Counted from the stretch's first letter, positions 26,030-35,074 are shown. The stretch: 64,000 bases of DNA from Chitinophagaceae bacterium LGM1 (GCA_018604165.1 CP075895.1:1979001-2043000); one strand, 5' to 3'. Translations and numbers: made by a program. The notes: generated by a model not told the origin, from the letters alone.

Positions 26030-26061
26030 TTTGGCTATTTCCGATTTAGCACTTACCTTTG
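26030..26061 (+). promoter_or_regulatory. Bacteroidota promoter of rpsT
   Basis: TTTG (26030-26033), 20 bp, TACCTTTG (26054-26061): a full -33/-7 pair close to the consensus TTTG-N19-TAnnTTTG. Starts transcription just ahead of rpsT (ATG 26090) and clear of the preceding stop at 26013. Confidence 0.75.
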
Positions 26062-26089
26062 CAGTCCTTTAAAATAAATAAGTATATAA

Positions 26090-26344
26090 ATGGCAAATCA
26101 TAAAGCAACCAAAAAAGACGTACGTCAGAGTGAAAAACGCCGCGACCGCAATCGTTATTACGGTAAAACTACGCGTAACGCTATCCGTACACTTTTAGCC
26201 ATTACAGATAAAAAAGAAGCGACTGAGCAACTGCCTAAAGTTATGTCTATGATAGACAAACTGGCTAAGCGCAACGTAATACACAAAAACAAAGCGAGCA
26301 ACCTGAAATCAGGTATCGTTAATAAACTGAATGCTTTAGCATAA
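26090..26344 (+). CDS. rpsT: 30S ribosomal protein S20
   Basis: 84 aa, Lys/Arg-rich. [22 protein letters not shown], then [14 protein letters not shown] and [20 protein letters not shown] match the three-helix-bundle S20 fold (HKNKA.N.KS is its hallmark). Binds 16S rRNA early in small-subunit assembly. Own promoter and own terminator. Confidence 0.95.
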   Translation: MANHKATKKDVRQSEKRRDRNRYYGKTTRNAIRTLLAITDKKEATEQLPKVMSMIDKLAKRNVIHKNKASNLKSGIVNKLNALA

Positions 26345-26367
26345 TCATACTTTTATACTATTTTTAG

Positions 26368-26396
26368 AGCCCGGATGTATTTCCGGGCTTTTTTTT
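26368..26396 (+). terminator. Terminator of rpsT
   Basis: Perfect 8-bp stem AGCCCGGA/TCCGGGCT with a 6-nt loop, then a run of eight Ts. Confidence 0.9.
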
Positions 26397-26428
26397 ATTT
26401 ACACCCCACATAAGGTTTCTTTTTTGCA

Positions 26429-27367
26429 ATGAAGAAGGTTTTAACCGCAATATACATCCTGCTTACACTGGCTGTCGGTGCATTATTTATCTACTCAGCT
26501 TTTACCAAAATATACACCCTCGAAAGCTTTGAAACTTTCCAATATACAATAGTAGAATATGTAAAGCTGCCTTGGCTAATGGCAGCCATCGTAGGCAGGG
26601 CATTGATAGGTTTGGAGTTTGCTCTAGGCATACTGATAACCGTACATATTTGGGGTAAAGGCAAATGGGCACTGAAAGCTGCTCTATTGCTTACAATTGT
26701 ATTCAGCATCTACTTGGTGTACCTCTGGGCATATGCCGGCAACGATATTAATTGCGGCTGTTTTGGCGATGCTATTTGGATGAGCCCATCTGCCTCGCTG
26801 GTCAAAAATCTGATACTTATAATTATATTATCACTGCTGATAAAACTACATAAAGACATATTAACCAATAAATTAAGATGGTTGACTTTTATTATTTGTA
26901 TCATAGCAACAGCAACTCCATTTATCTATTATCCCATACCAGATAACCAACCCCAATGGCTGAAAAAAGGTCGTTATCAATTAGATATGGCCGCATTATA
27001 TGTCCCAAATAAAGCAGACGCACCCAAGATAGATTTGTATAAAGGCAAGCATATCGTAGCATTCTTTAGCCTGTCTTGCCCACATTGTCGTATGGCTGCC
27101 TATAAAATGCACATCATGAAGCAGAAAAACCCTGCCCTACCCCTGTACATGGTCATTGCAGGTAAAGACGAATACCTTGCAGACTTCTGGAAAGAAACCA
27201 AAGCGCAGAACCTGCCCTATACCAGGCTGAAAGGCGATGATTTTACAGCCATGGTAGGCTTTAGCTGGCCTGTTATATACTTTATGAAAGACGGCTGGGT
27301 AGAGGCGAATACTAACTATATTTTGTTGAACCAATCTACTATAGAAGAATGGCTGCAAAAGCCATAG
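26429..27367 (+). CDS. DoxX/MauE-like membrane protein fused to a thioredoxin-like domain, copy 2
   Basis: 312 aa, full-length paralogue of the product of 22389-23333. Shared features in the same order: FIYSAFTKIYTLESFETF, INCGCFGDA (vs GNCGCFGEW), KGKHIVAFFSLSCPHCRMAAY (CPHC), ending in EEWLQK. The membrane domain has about five helices; the redox CPHC sits in the final third. Two copies about 4 kb apart suggest tandem duplication and later separation by rluD, tatA, a lytic transglycosylase and rpsT. Probably a membrane-bound thiol oxidoreductase, acting on exported proteins or cofactor maturation. Confidence 0.82.
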   Translation: MKKVLTAIYILLTLAVGALFIYSAFTKIYTLESFETFQYTIVEYVKLPWLMAAIVGRALIGLEFALGILITVHIWGKGKWALKAALLLTIVFSIYLVYLWAYAGNDINCGCFGDAIWMSPSASLVKNLILIIILSLLIKLHKDILTNKLRWLTFIICIIATATPFIYYPIPDNQPQWLKKGRYQLDMAALYVPNKADAPKIDLYKGKHIVAFFSLSCPHCRMAAYKMHIMKQKNPALPLYMVIAGKDEYLADFWKETKAQNLPYTRLKGDDFTAMVGFSWPVIYFMKDGWVEANTNYILLNQSTIEEWLQKP

Positions 27368-27544
27368 TAATGTCAGTTAATATTGAATTAATCTTAGCGC
27401 ATTTATTTTGGCGTAAAAATTGCCTTACACTGTTTAGGGTATGGAAAAATACCTTGTCGGTTATACAATATTCAAACACACAAAACGTTATGTTAAAATA
27501 TTGTGCCGGTACAATAAAACAGGTTAACGCTAATTGATTTGCTT
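27368..27544 (+). other. Non-coding spacer before a very small ORF
   Basis: 177 AT-rich bases between the second DoxX-thioredoxin gene and a 36-residue ORF (total gene-poor stretch 27368-27706). I see no gene, hairpin with a U run or repeat. GGTATGGAAAAATACC and similar short palindromes are present but weak. Confidence 0.4.
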
Positions 27545-27655
27545 ATGTCTTACAAAATGCCCCTGAAACAAGCTACACAAAAACCCAAGTGGATGACCGT
27601 TGCTTTGGTTTGCATATATATAGTAGTAGGTCTGTTTATAGTAATGAATAACTAA
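27545..27655 (+). CDS. Possible 36-residue single-pass membrane peptide
   Basis: ATG at 27545 to TAA at 27655. The peptide is basic for the first 15 residues (MSYKMPLKQATQKPKW) followed by one membrane helix (MTVALVCIYIVVGLFIV). This positive-inside layout is typical of small membrane peptides. It is below usual gene-calling limits. There is no homologue I recognise and no strong ribosome-binding site is needed in Bacteroidota, so it is only a candidate. Confidence 0.4.
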   Translation: MSYKMPLKQATQKPKWMTVALVCIYIVVGLFIVMNN

Positions 27656-27706
27656 CACGTGCATTAAACTATTTCATAATTTCATTGTCCGAATATAAAA
27701 CAGGCA

Positions 27707-29023
27707 ATGAAGACCAAACTAACCATCATATTCTTCTTGCTGTTCCATAATACCTATGGGCAGTTATATTTTCCACCCATTGCGTCACCAGTTTGGGATA
27801 CCATATCGCCCGCATCACAAGGATGGTGTTTAGATAGCTTACAGACTACATACGATTTTCTGCAACAGAAAAATACCAAAGCATTCATAGTGCTGAAAGA
27901 TGGCAAAATTGCTATTGAAAAATACTTCGGTACGTTTACCAAAGACAGCGTATGGTACTGGGCATCGGCAGGCAAAACACTTACTGCATTTTTAGTAGGA
28001 CAAGCACAAGAACAAGGTTACTTGAAGATAACCGACACCACAAGCAAGTACCTTGGTAGTGGGTGGACATCTTTGACAACAACACAAGAGCAAGCCATCA
28101 CCATACGCCATCAACTAACCATGACTACAGGGCTGGATGACAACTTTGGCAATGACAACTGCACACTACCTGCATGCTTAGCATACAAATCACCAGTTGG
28201 CAGCAGATGGGCATATCATAATGCACCATACACTTTGCTGCACGAGGTAATTGATAATGCAACCGGCAATTTCAATACGTTTTTCAATACACAATTCAGA
28301 AACCGCACAGGTGCATTCGGGCTATGGCTTCCCGGTACGGGTGCAGATTCGTTCAACCGTATCTACTACAGCACGGCAAGAAACATGGCAAGGTTTGGTT
28401 TGCTGATGCTGAACAAAGGCGTATGGAATACAGACACATTGTTACGTGATACAGCCTACATGAGGCAGATGACGACTACATCGCAAAGCATGAATCTGGG
28501 CTATGGCTACCTGACTTGGCTGAATGGTAAAGCCAGTTATATGATGCCCGGCTTACAATTAGTTATTACAGGCCGCCTTGCACCCAATGCGCCTGCTGAT
28601 ATGTATGCAGGCTTGGGTAAAAACGACCAGAAAGTATATGTAATACCATCGCACAACATGGTGATAGTACGTATGGGTAATGATGCTGGCTTTCCTGCTG
28701 CTGCTATTACTGCTTTTGACAATGAGCTATGGGGTAAATTGAAAAATATATTTTGCACACCTGTAGGTATTAACAATGCCGCTATAGCAGAAGAAAGATG
28801 GCAAGTATATCCAAACCCTGCCAACGATTATGTTGTAATAACTAATACCAACAAGCAGCCTTATACCGCAACGTTATATGACGTAACAGGCAGAAGGATA
28901 AAACAAATTACAACAGAAGGCACAAAACACTCGTTGCAGATACAAGATATTGCAAGCGGTATGTACTACTTGCAAATACAAAGCCACGAGGTTAAAACAG
29001 TTATGAAAATCCTGAAACAATAA
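27707..29023 (+). CDS. Secreted serine hydrolase (beta-lactamase class C type) with T9SS sorting domain
   Basis: 438 aa. Signal peptide (about 1-18). The beta-lactamase/esterase fold shows SAGK (Ser-x-x-Lys, catalytic pair at about 87-90), YHN (Tyr-x-Asn motif) in the middle and a GYLTWLNGK stretch. The C terminus is a T9SS type A sorting domain: VYPNPANDYVVITN, LYDVTGRRIKQI, ASGMYYLQI. So it is exported by Sec and then to the surface; probably an esterase/transpeptidase-like surface enzyme and not an antibiotic resistance gene. Its stop abuts the convergent acyltransferase stop. Confidence 0.85.
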   Translation: MKTKLTIIFFLLFHNTYGQLYFPPIASPVWDTISPASQGWCLDSLQTTYDFLQQKNTKAFIVLKDGKIAIEKYFGTFTKDSVWYWASAGKTLTAFLVGQAQEQGYLKITDTTSKYLGSGWTSLTTTQEQAITIRHQLTMTTGLDDNFGNDNCTLPACLAYKSPVGSRWAYHNAPYTLLHEVIDNATGNFNTFFNTQFRNRTGAFGLWLPGTGADSFNRIYYSTARNMARFGLLMLNKGVWNTDTLLRDTAYMRQMTTTSQSMNLGYGYLTWLNGKASYMMPGLQLVITGRLAPNAPADMYAGLGKNDQKVYVIPSHNMVIVRMGNDAGFPAAAITAFDNELWGKLKNIFCTPVGINNAAIAEERWQVYPNPANDYVVITNTNKQPYTATLYDVTGRRIKQITTEGTKHSLQIQDIASGMYYLQIQSHEVKTVMKILKQ

Positions 29024-30130
29024 TTACCTGAAATGCTTCTTCAGCTTCAGGAATTGTTTTTCGTACAAATGATAGGAGAGAATACTGCAAAATATTGATA
29101 AGGCAAATGCAATAGTTATAAATAAGATGGCTATATACCACACATCAAGATTGTATTGCAGCTTTTCAAAAATACGTTTCAGCAGGTTGATGATAAGTGT
29201 ATGATAAATGTAAAAGCCATAGGTATATTTCCCCAGTTTACTTAGTACGTTATTATCCTTTATCCTGATTGGACTATTGGGCGATAACGTGAGTATTATT
29301 AATACTGAGAACAACACACCCAACATACTGCTTGCCCAAACAAACGGTGCATCTCCATTGAATTGCGAGAACAACACCACAATACTAATCAGTAGTATCA
29401 CAAACAACTGCTTTGTATATTTTGGCAACATACCAAGCCAACTATATAGCCGTTCTTTACGTTCTAGCAAAAGATATGCAGGTATAGCACCATAGGCAAA
29501 GAGGTCTATGTTCGTTAGCAAATCGCTGGTGGGCAAATTGTTTTGTACGAATACTAACCTTGAAGCTATAGCTAATAGCAAGCAAGCTACAATAAGCCTC
29601 GGCAATGCTTTTACAGGCAATAGGAATAATAGCAACCCCCAAACAATATAAAAATGCTCCTCTATACACAACGACCACATAACACCCAGTGGTGATGCAT
29701 TCGGTATATCACCTGTCCATATCATATTATAGTTTTCAAGAAATAATAGAGACATCAGCCAATCAGGTTCGTAACCTGCTGCCGAACTATTGAGGTTTAT
29801 AATACTGAGTAAGTAAGGCGTAGTGAACGCAATAAAAATAGCGAGATAAAACAAGGGCCATATCCGCAATACCCTGCGCATAAAGAAATGCTTGAGATTC
29901 AGATTTCCTATGCGTTGTTTCTCTTCGCAAATAATATAAGTTATCAGAAAACCACTCAACACAAAGAAAAACTGTACGCCAATACCCCCACCCTTCTTTA
30001 TAACATTAAACCAAGGGAATGCTACTATGGGCAAATGGTGCAGAAATACTTTGAAACAGGCAAAAAAACGCAAGGCATCAAATGTGTGGAAATGATGCCT
30101 TTTCGTTGTTGTATGTGTTGTTGTTTCCAA
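29024..30130 (-). CDS. OafA-type acyltransferase (acyltransferase family 3)
   Basis: 368 aa with about ten membrane helices. N-terminal HFHTFDALRFFACFKVFLHH with the essential His, IGVQFFFVLSGFLITY, and RRVLRIWPLFY match acyltransferase-3 (OafA/WecH). These integral enzymes add acetyl or other acyl groups to sugars of O-antigen or other envelope glycans. It follows the PMT-TPR gene by 13 bp, which supports work on surface glycans. Confidence 0.88.
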   Translation of the reverse strand: METTTHTTTKRHHFHTFDALRFFACFKVFLHHLPIVAFPWFNVIKKGGGIGVQFFFVLSGFLITYIICEEKQRIGNLNLKHFFMRRVLRIWPLFYLAIFIAFTTPYLLSIINLNSSAAGYEPDWLMSLLFLENYNMIWTGDIPNASPLGVMWSLCIEEHFYIVWGLLLFLLPVKALPRLIVACLLLAIASRLVFVQNNLPTSDLLTNIDLFAYGAIPAYLLLERKERLYSWLGMLPKYTKQLFVILLISIVVLFSQFNGDAPFVWASSMLGVLFSVLIILTLSPNSPIRIKDNNVLSKLGKYTYGFYIYHTLIINLLKRIFEKLQYNLDVWYIAILFITIAFALSIFCSILSYHLYEKQFLKLKKHFR

Positions 30131-30143
30131 TCTGTTCGTATGG

Positions 30144-32105
30144 CTATTCTTCCTGCTCGCCCATTGCTTCTTGTTGCTGCATCAGTATTTCGTTCTTCAT
30201 AGACTGTGCCTGCTGTGCGCCCTGTATATTGCCTTTTGCCTGCTGCAGTTGCGCCAGCACATCATAAAACTCTGTACGTTCAGGGTCTAATTTTATGGCA
30301 CGTTCTATAGCTGCTACGGCAGCATCCATCTGCCCTGTTGACGCAAGGGATATAGCATAGTTGAAATAGGCAAATTCATCTGTATTATCTGTAGCAATAT
30401 ATTGTGCGTATAGTTGTGCTGCAGTAGCAAAGTCTTTCTTTTCGTATGCTTCGTTTGCTGCAATACCAGCTGTGCTGCTTCGTTTTATCACTACGCATAG
30501 TGGCTTACCATCTACACTTACAGTATGTACGGTATGCTGAAACTTCCAGTTATCATCCTGCATCAGTTTGGCACTTATGTAGCGTGGGTATGCTACATAG
30601 TAATCCCAATCAAGATGGTGGCGTTCTGTATAGCGACCATAATCATATACTATCCAGCTACTATCTTTAGCAAAATACTTATCAAAACCTACCATGTTCG
30701 AGCGTACTAATATCTTTCTGCCCTGTATAGGTTTCAGGTTTTTCAGCATCCAGTCTGCTGCTTGTTTACCGCTATTTTGATAATAGTCAAGGTCGTAATA
30801 ACCATACGCACCTTTTACACCACCAGCCAACTCGTTGAAGTAAATGTATTGATTAGGGTGGCTTCTTACTGTCCATCCAATGGCAGGCAACAACCCTACA
30901 ATAGCCACTACTGTTGGCAACCATTTTGTCTTTTCGTTTTTTATAAATGCACCTACTACATCCCAACCTACAGCAGCCGCTACTGCCCAAAAAGGATACA
31001 CAAAAAATACGTGCCGCCATGTATCGTACACGGTAGAGTGTTTGTATATCATGTACAGTATAGGAAACAATGCACCGAATACAACCAATACAAAAGCAAA
31101 CATGCCATACTGTTGTTTCACTTTGGTAAACAGCCCGATGAATAACACAAAACCGAGTAATACAATCAAAGGATTGGTAATAAATATCCATTTGAACTCG
31201 TAGTACCATGGCATGGCAGTACTCACCCTATACACGCCTTCAAACAATACACGTAATTGTATTTCGCGGTTGGTCATTCCCTCAAGCGACTCTAACGGAT
31301 TGCTGATAGGGCTTTGCAAACCCCAAGGCCATGTGCTGATACCAACTATATACCCACCTGCAATACCTGCGATTAATACAAGGGCTAATTTCTTAGCAAG
31401 TTTGTTTGCATCAGCCGTTATGATGGTGCGCTTATCTTTATGCAATACATAATAGAGTACCGTAAACAATGCGAAATAAGCCAACAATAATATACCACCT
31501 GCAGCACGTACACCAAATGCCATAGCAAAACCTGCACCTAATCCTATGGAATGCTTCCATGCTTTAGCAGGAAAATCCTGCAATATGGCTACCAAATAAT
31601 AGATGCCTATAATGAAGCCCGTGGCAAAGGGTATGTCTTTAGGGTTATTCATACTCTCGCCAAATATGCGTGGCGAAAATATCATGAACAGTAACGCAAT
31701 CAACCCTACCTGCCACTTGCCAGTAAGCCTACGTGCCAGCAACCCTGCAAATATCATCATCAATGCACCCAGCAGTGCGTTGAAAAAATGGCGTAATACC
31801 AGTATGGGTATAGATGGCATCATCTGATGTATGGCTTCGGTGGTAAAGTCGAAGAAGCCACCATAGTATTGCTGGTTGGAGTATTGCAATTGTTTGTTGG
31901 TATAATCAAGCGCCTGCTCATCTCCTTTAGTAAAGTAGTCCCATATATGCCTGCCATAATCTATCTGTATCCATTCGTCACCACTCTGTCCATAGTCTTT
32001 ACTGATGAATGGCATCAATACAAGAATGGCAATGCTGATAGCGTAAAAAAGCTGTCGCCACAATTTATGTTCCGTACCGCTTATGTTGGCTTGTATTATC
32101 GTCAT
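30144..32105 (-). CDS. Integral-membrane glycosyltransferase (PMT/ArnT type) with C-terminal TPRs
   Basis: 653 aa. About ten membrane helices with the GDEWIQIDYG motif after the first helix (acidic residues that bind the lipid-phosphate sugar donor in GT-C enzymes), then a soluble region. Residues from about 560 form TPR units (YEKKDFATAAQLYAQYIATDN, FNYAISLASTGQMDAAVAAI, FYDVLAQLQQAKGN), ending in a Gln-rich tail. GT-C enzymes transfer sugars from polyprenyl-phosphate donors on the outer face of the membrane. Located between methyltransferase and acyltransferase genes, likely a small glycan-building unit. Confidence 0.82.
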   Translation of the reverse strand: MTIIQANISGTEHKLWRQLFYAISIAILVLMPFISKDYGQSGDEWIQIDYGRHIWDYFTKGDEQALDYTNKQLQYSNQQYYGGFFDFTTEAIHQMMPSIPILVLRHFFNALLGALMMIFAGLLARRLTGKWQVGLIALLFMIFSPRIFGESMNNPKDIPFATGFIIGIYYLVAILQDFPAKAWKHSIGLGAGFAMAFGVRAAGGILLLAYFALFTVLYYVLHKDKRTIITADANKLAKKLALVLIAGIAGGYIVGISTWPWGLQSPISNPLESLEGMTNREIQLRVLFEGVYRVSTAMPWYYEFKWIFITNPLIVLLGFVLFIGLFTKVKQQYGMFAFVLVVFGALFPILYMIYKHSTVYDTWRHVFFVYPFWAVAAAVGWDVVGAFIKNEKTKWLPTVVAIVGLLPAIGWTVRSHPNQYIYFNELAGGVKGAYGYYDLDYYQNSGKQAADWMLKNLKPIQGRKILVRSNMVGFDKYFAKDSSWIVYDYGRYTERHHLDWDYYVAYPRYISAKLMQDDNWKFQHTVHTVSVDGKPLCVVIKRSSTAGIAANEAYEKKDFATAAQLYAQYIATDNTDEFAYFNYAISLASTGQMDAAVAAIERAIKLDPERTEFYDVLAQLQQAKGNIQGAQQAQSMKNEILMQQQEAMGEQEE

Positions 32106-32162
32106 ATAAAATGAAAGAGTTAGAAATACCAGATAAAAATAATGGTTTACGGGCGCATTCCG

Positions 32163-32909
32163 TTATGGTTTACGTACAATTACCACTGCACTAACACCAA
32201 ATGGAAAGTTGATGTGTTTGCTAAGACTGTTTTCGGCTATCTGAAATACAGTAAGCAACTTATTTACCCAACGTGGCAATAGCAGTATTTGTCCGTCTGC
32301 CTCTTCTTTCTTTTTCTTAGGTTTCAATAGTTTTTGCGACAGACGCACTATGGCAGTAGGAATAAATAACAACACGTAATTATACCCTTTATACAACAAA
32401 CTAAATCCTGCGTTTACCACTTTAGTTGCAAGGCCATTTTTTGTATATCGGCGGTGGTGATAGTTTACATCATCATGTTCACTCCATAAGAAGTTGTAGG
32501 CAGGCACAAGTATAAATCCTTTGCCACCTTGCTTTAATATACGATACCAGTTTTTGAGCGCTGTTTCATCATGCTCCAAATGCTCTAATGAATCTGAAGC
32601 AATTATTACATCAAAGAAGTTTTCTTCAAATTCGGGGTTATGTCCATCCATCACAAAGGCATTTACAATACCTTTTTGTTTTACCTGCTCTATGGCTTCG
32701 GGGCTATAGTCGAGTGCATATAAGTCTGTATAGCCTTTATCTCGCAACAATGCTGTAAAAGTCCCACCACCACAACCTATATCCAGTATCCTTGCATCTT
32801 TTGGTATGCTGTATTTATCAAGGTATTTCAGCAGCATATCTCTTCGTGCAACAAACCACCAGTTATGTTCTTCTTCGGTATGGTAGAGCGATTCGTATTC
32901 TTTATCCAT
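32163..32909 (-). CDS. Class I SAM-dependent methyltransferase
   Basis: 248 aa. The SAM motif is ILDIGCGGGTF at about 40-50, followed by LYALDYSPEAIEQ (motif II) and DVIIASDSLEHLEHDE (motif IV/V). The C-terminal part has hydrophobic patches (YNYVLLFIPTAIVRLSQK) suggesting membrane association, as in methyltransferases that act on lipid-linked sugars or quinones. Upstream of the PMT-TPR gene by 57 bp. Confidence 0.85.
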   Translation of the reverse strand: MDKEYESLYHTEEEHNWWFVARRDMLLKYLDKYSIPKDARILDIGCGGGTFTALLRDKGYTDLYALDYSPEAIEQVKQKGIVNAFVMDGHNPEFEENFFDVIIASDSLEHLEHDETALKNWYRILKQGGKGFILVPAYNFLWSEHDDVNYHHRRYTKNGLATKVVNAGFSLLYKGYNYVLLFIPTAIVRLSQKLLKPKKKKEEADGQILLLPRWVNKLLTVFQIAENSLSKHINFPFGVSAVVIVRKP

Positions 32910-32940
32910 GAGCGGAGCCTAAAATAATACGTTTTGTATT

Positions 32941-32968
32941 AAAAAAGGCAACGTATTGCTACGTTGCC
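32941..32968 (-). terminator. Terminator of rpsP
   Basis: 9-bp perfect stem GGCAACGTA/TACGTTGCC with 4-nt loop, 32 bp past the rpsP stop; on the minus strand followed by TTTTTTAAT. Confidence 0.85.
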
Positions 32969-33000
32969 CTCAGATTTTTACGCTGTATTCAAAAACAGTA

Positions 33001-33543
33001 TTAACCTTCTTGATTTTCAGCAGGTGTTTCAGTTGCCGCTTCATTTTCAGCAGCATCTGCCTCAGCAGCATCAGCTTCAGCCTCAGCAACTTGTGCAGCA
33101 GCTTTAGCAGACAGCTTTTCTTCTACCTTGCGTACAGACTCACTCATAGCAGCATGGCGTTTTTCAGCTTTGTGCAGGCGATGAGTTTCTTCGCGTTTTG
33201 CTACCAACTCTTCGTGTTCTCCATTCCAGCTTTCAAATTTTTCCCATGCAGCTTTTTCGTCAAATAAGCCAAGGCTTACACCACGCATCAGGTGTTTCAG
33301 GTACAGTACGCCTTTGAAAGACAATATACGGCGGCAAGTGTTGGTGGGTTGAGCACCTTCTTGCATCCAGTACAATGCGCGTTCGCGGTTCAACCTTACA
33401 GTTGCTGGAACTGTCAATGGGTTGTACGTACCTATTTTTTCAATGAATTTACCATCGCGGGGTGCTACGCTGTTGGCAGCTACGATGAAATAGAACGGGC
33501 GCTTCTTTGACCCGTGGCGTTGCAGACGAATCTTAACTGACAT
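33001..33543 (-). CDS. rpsP: 30S ribosomal protein S16 with long Ala/Glu-rich tail
   Basis: 180 aa. The first about 85 residues are a standard S16 ([46 protein letters not shown]). The remaining about 95 are a charged, coiled-coil-like extension ([21 protein letters not shown]) ending in an Ala/Glu/Asp-rich run. Usual S16 is about 80-90 aa, so this tail doubles it; such tails occur in Bacteroidota. Follows ffh (116-bp gap), a conserved neighbourhood. Confidence 0.93.
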   Translation of the reverse strand: MSVKIRLQRHGSKKRPFYFIVAANSVAPRDGKFIEKIGTYNPLTVPATVRLNRERALYWMQEGAQPTNTCRRILSFKGVLYLKHLMRGVSLGLFDEKAAWEKFESWNGEHEELVAKREETHRLHKAEKRHAAMSESVRKVEEKLSAKAAAQVAEAEADAAEADAAENEAATETPAENQEG

Positions 33544-33659
33544 AAATAATAGAAATTATTTGTGTTAAACAATAAATTTTTAGGATGGCGAAGTTAAATA
33601 ATTTCCCGACAAATCGAAAATTAAAATCCAATTAACATCAAAAAACTACCTTCCGCAGC

Positions 33660-34991
33660 TTATTTTCTGCCAAATGGCATGCCCATGCCCGGCATCATCC
33701 CTTTCATTTTGTTCATCTGCCCCATCATCTGGCGCATCTGATCAAACTGTTTCATAAAGGCATTAACATCTGCTATATCCTTACCGCTACCCTTAGCAAT
33801 ACGTTTGCGGCGGCTACCATCTATCACATCAGGATTATTGCGTTCATACGGTGTCATAGAGTTGATGATGGCTTCTATGCCTTTAAAGGCATCGTCAGAT
33901 ATATCAATATCCTTCATGGCTTTGCCCACACCGGGTATCATAGCCAACAGGTCTTTGATATTACCCATTTTCTTTATCTGATTAAGCTGCTCTTTAAAGT
34001 CTTCAAAGTCAAACTTATTAGCTCGTATCTTCTTCTCCAGCTTCTTTGCCTGCACTTCGTCAAACTGTGCCTGTGCCCGCTCTACAAGGGTGGTAATATC
34101 GCCCATACCCAGTATACGCTGTGCCATACGCTCGGGGTAGAAAACATCCAGCGTATCCAGCTTTTCGCCCATGCTTACAAACTTAATGGGCTTATCTACC
34201 GTGTATTTGATGGTAAGCGCCGCACCGCCACGGGTATCACCGTCCAGTTTGGTAAGCACTACACCTGTAAAATCGAGCCTGTCGTTGAAGGCTTTGGCTG
34301 TATTAACAGCATCCTGCCCCGTCATAGAGTCAACTACAAACAGTATCTCATGTGGTTGCACGGCAGCTTTTATATTGGCTACCTCTGCCATCATCACCTC
34401 ATCTATCGCCAAGCGGCCAGCAGTATCTATTATCACCACACTGTTGCCATTCTTTTTGGCTTCGGCTATGGCGTTTTGGGCTATGGCTACCGCATCTTTA
34501 TTATCAGGTTCTGCATACACGGGTACTTTTATTTGCTCACCCAATACTTTCAACTGGTCCATAGCCGCCGGGCGATAGATGTCTGCAGCTACCAGTAATG
34601 GGTTGCGTCCTTTCTTACTCTTCAGGAAGTTGGCAAGCTTACCGCTGAAGGTGGTTTTACCCGAACCCTGCAAGCCTGCTATCAGTATTACCGTGGGTTT
34701 GTTGCCAAGGTCTATTTCAGCCTCTGTACCACCCATCAGCTCTGCCAGCTCGTCTTTTACAATCTTCACCATCAACTGCCCGGGCGATACGGCTGTCAGC
34801 ACTTTTTCGCCCATAGCTTTATCCTTTACCTTGTCGGTAAATTCTTTCGCTATCTTAAAGTTCACATCGGCATCTACCAATGCACGGCGTATTTCTTTAA
34901 GGGTAGTGGCTACGTTTATTTCAGATATACGGCCTTCGCCTTTTAACTGCTTAAACGCGCCTTCGAGGCGTTCACTTAAATTTTCAAACAT
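33660..34991 (-). CDS. ffh: Signal recognition particle protein
   Basis: 443 aa from the ATG at 34991 (MFENLSERLEGAFKQLKG); the frame is open to 35063 but the upstream part contains a -7 promoter element and is not expected to be translated. N domain, then the G domain with GLQGSGKTTF (P-loop), DTAGRL and TKLDGDTRGG, then the methionine-rich M domain ending in MMGQMNKMKGMMPGMGMPFG. Binds signal sequences and 4.5S RNA and delivers ribosomes to FtsY. Followed by rpsP. Confidence 0.95.
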   Translation of the reverse strand: MFENLSERLEGAFKQLKGEGRISEINVATTLKEIRRALVDADVNFKIAKEFTDKVKDKAMGEKVLTAVSPGQLMVKIVKDELAELMGGTEAEIDLGNKPTVILIAGLQGSGKTTFSGKLANFLKSKKGRNPLLVAADIYRPAAMDQLKVLGEQIKVPVYAEPDNKDAVAIAQNAIAEAKKNGNSVVIIDTAGRLAIDEVMMAEVANIKAAVQPHEILFVVDSMTGQDAVNTAKAFNDRLDFTGVVLTKLDGDTRGGAALTIKYTVDKPIKFVSMGEKLDTLDVFYPERMAQRILGMGDITTLVERAQAQFDEVQAKKLEKKIRANKFDFEDFKEQLNQIKKMGNIKDLLAMIPGVGKAMKDIDISDDAFKGIEAIINSMTPYERNNPDVIDGSRRKRIAKGSGKDIADVNAFMKQFDQMRQMMGQMNKMKGMMPGMGMPFGRK

Positions 34992-35017
34992 AGTCTTGTT
35001 TTCTTCTGAAAGGATGG

Positions 35018-35025
35018 CAAAGTTA
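35018..35025 (-). promoter_or_regulatory. Bacteroidota -7 element upstream of ffh
   Basis: Minus strand TAACTTTG (TAnnTTTG), 27 bp before the ffh ATG at 34991. It decides against the longer start at 35063. Confidence 0.5.
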
Positions 35026-35074
35026 AAGAAAACACGCATACAGCGAAGTGCAAACCTATTCATACCTTTATTGC

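Noticed and set aside
27707-29023. Antibiotic-resistance beta-lactamase
   Set aside because: The sorting domain and the class C-like esterase pattern fit a surface hydrolase; no KTG-type lactamase motif is evident by eye.
34992-35063. Longer ffh start at 35063
   Set aside because: The extension contains the -7 promoter element (35018-35025) and adds a non-homologous leader to an otherwise standard Ffh N terminus.
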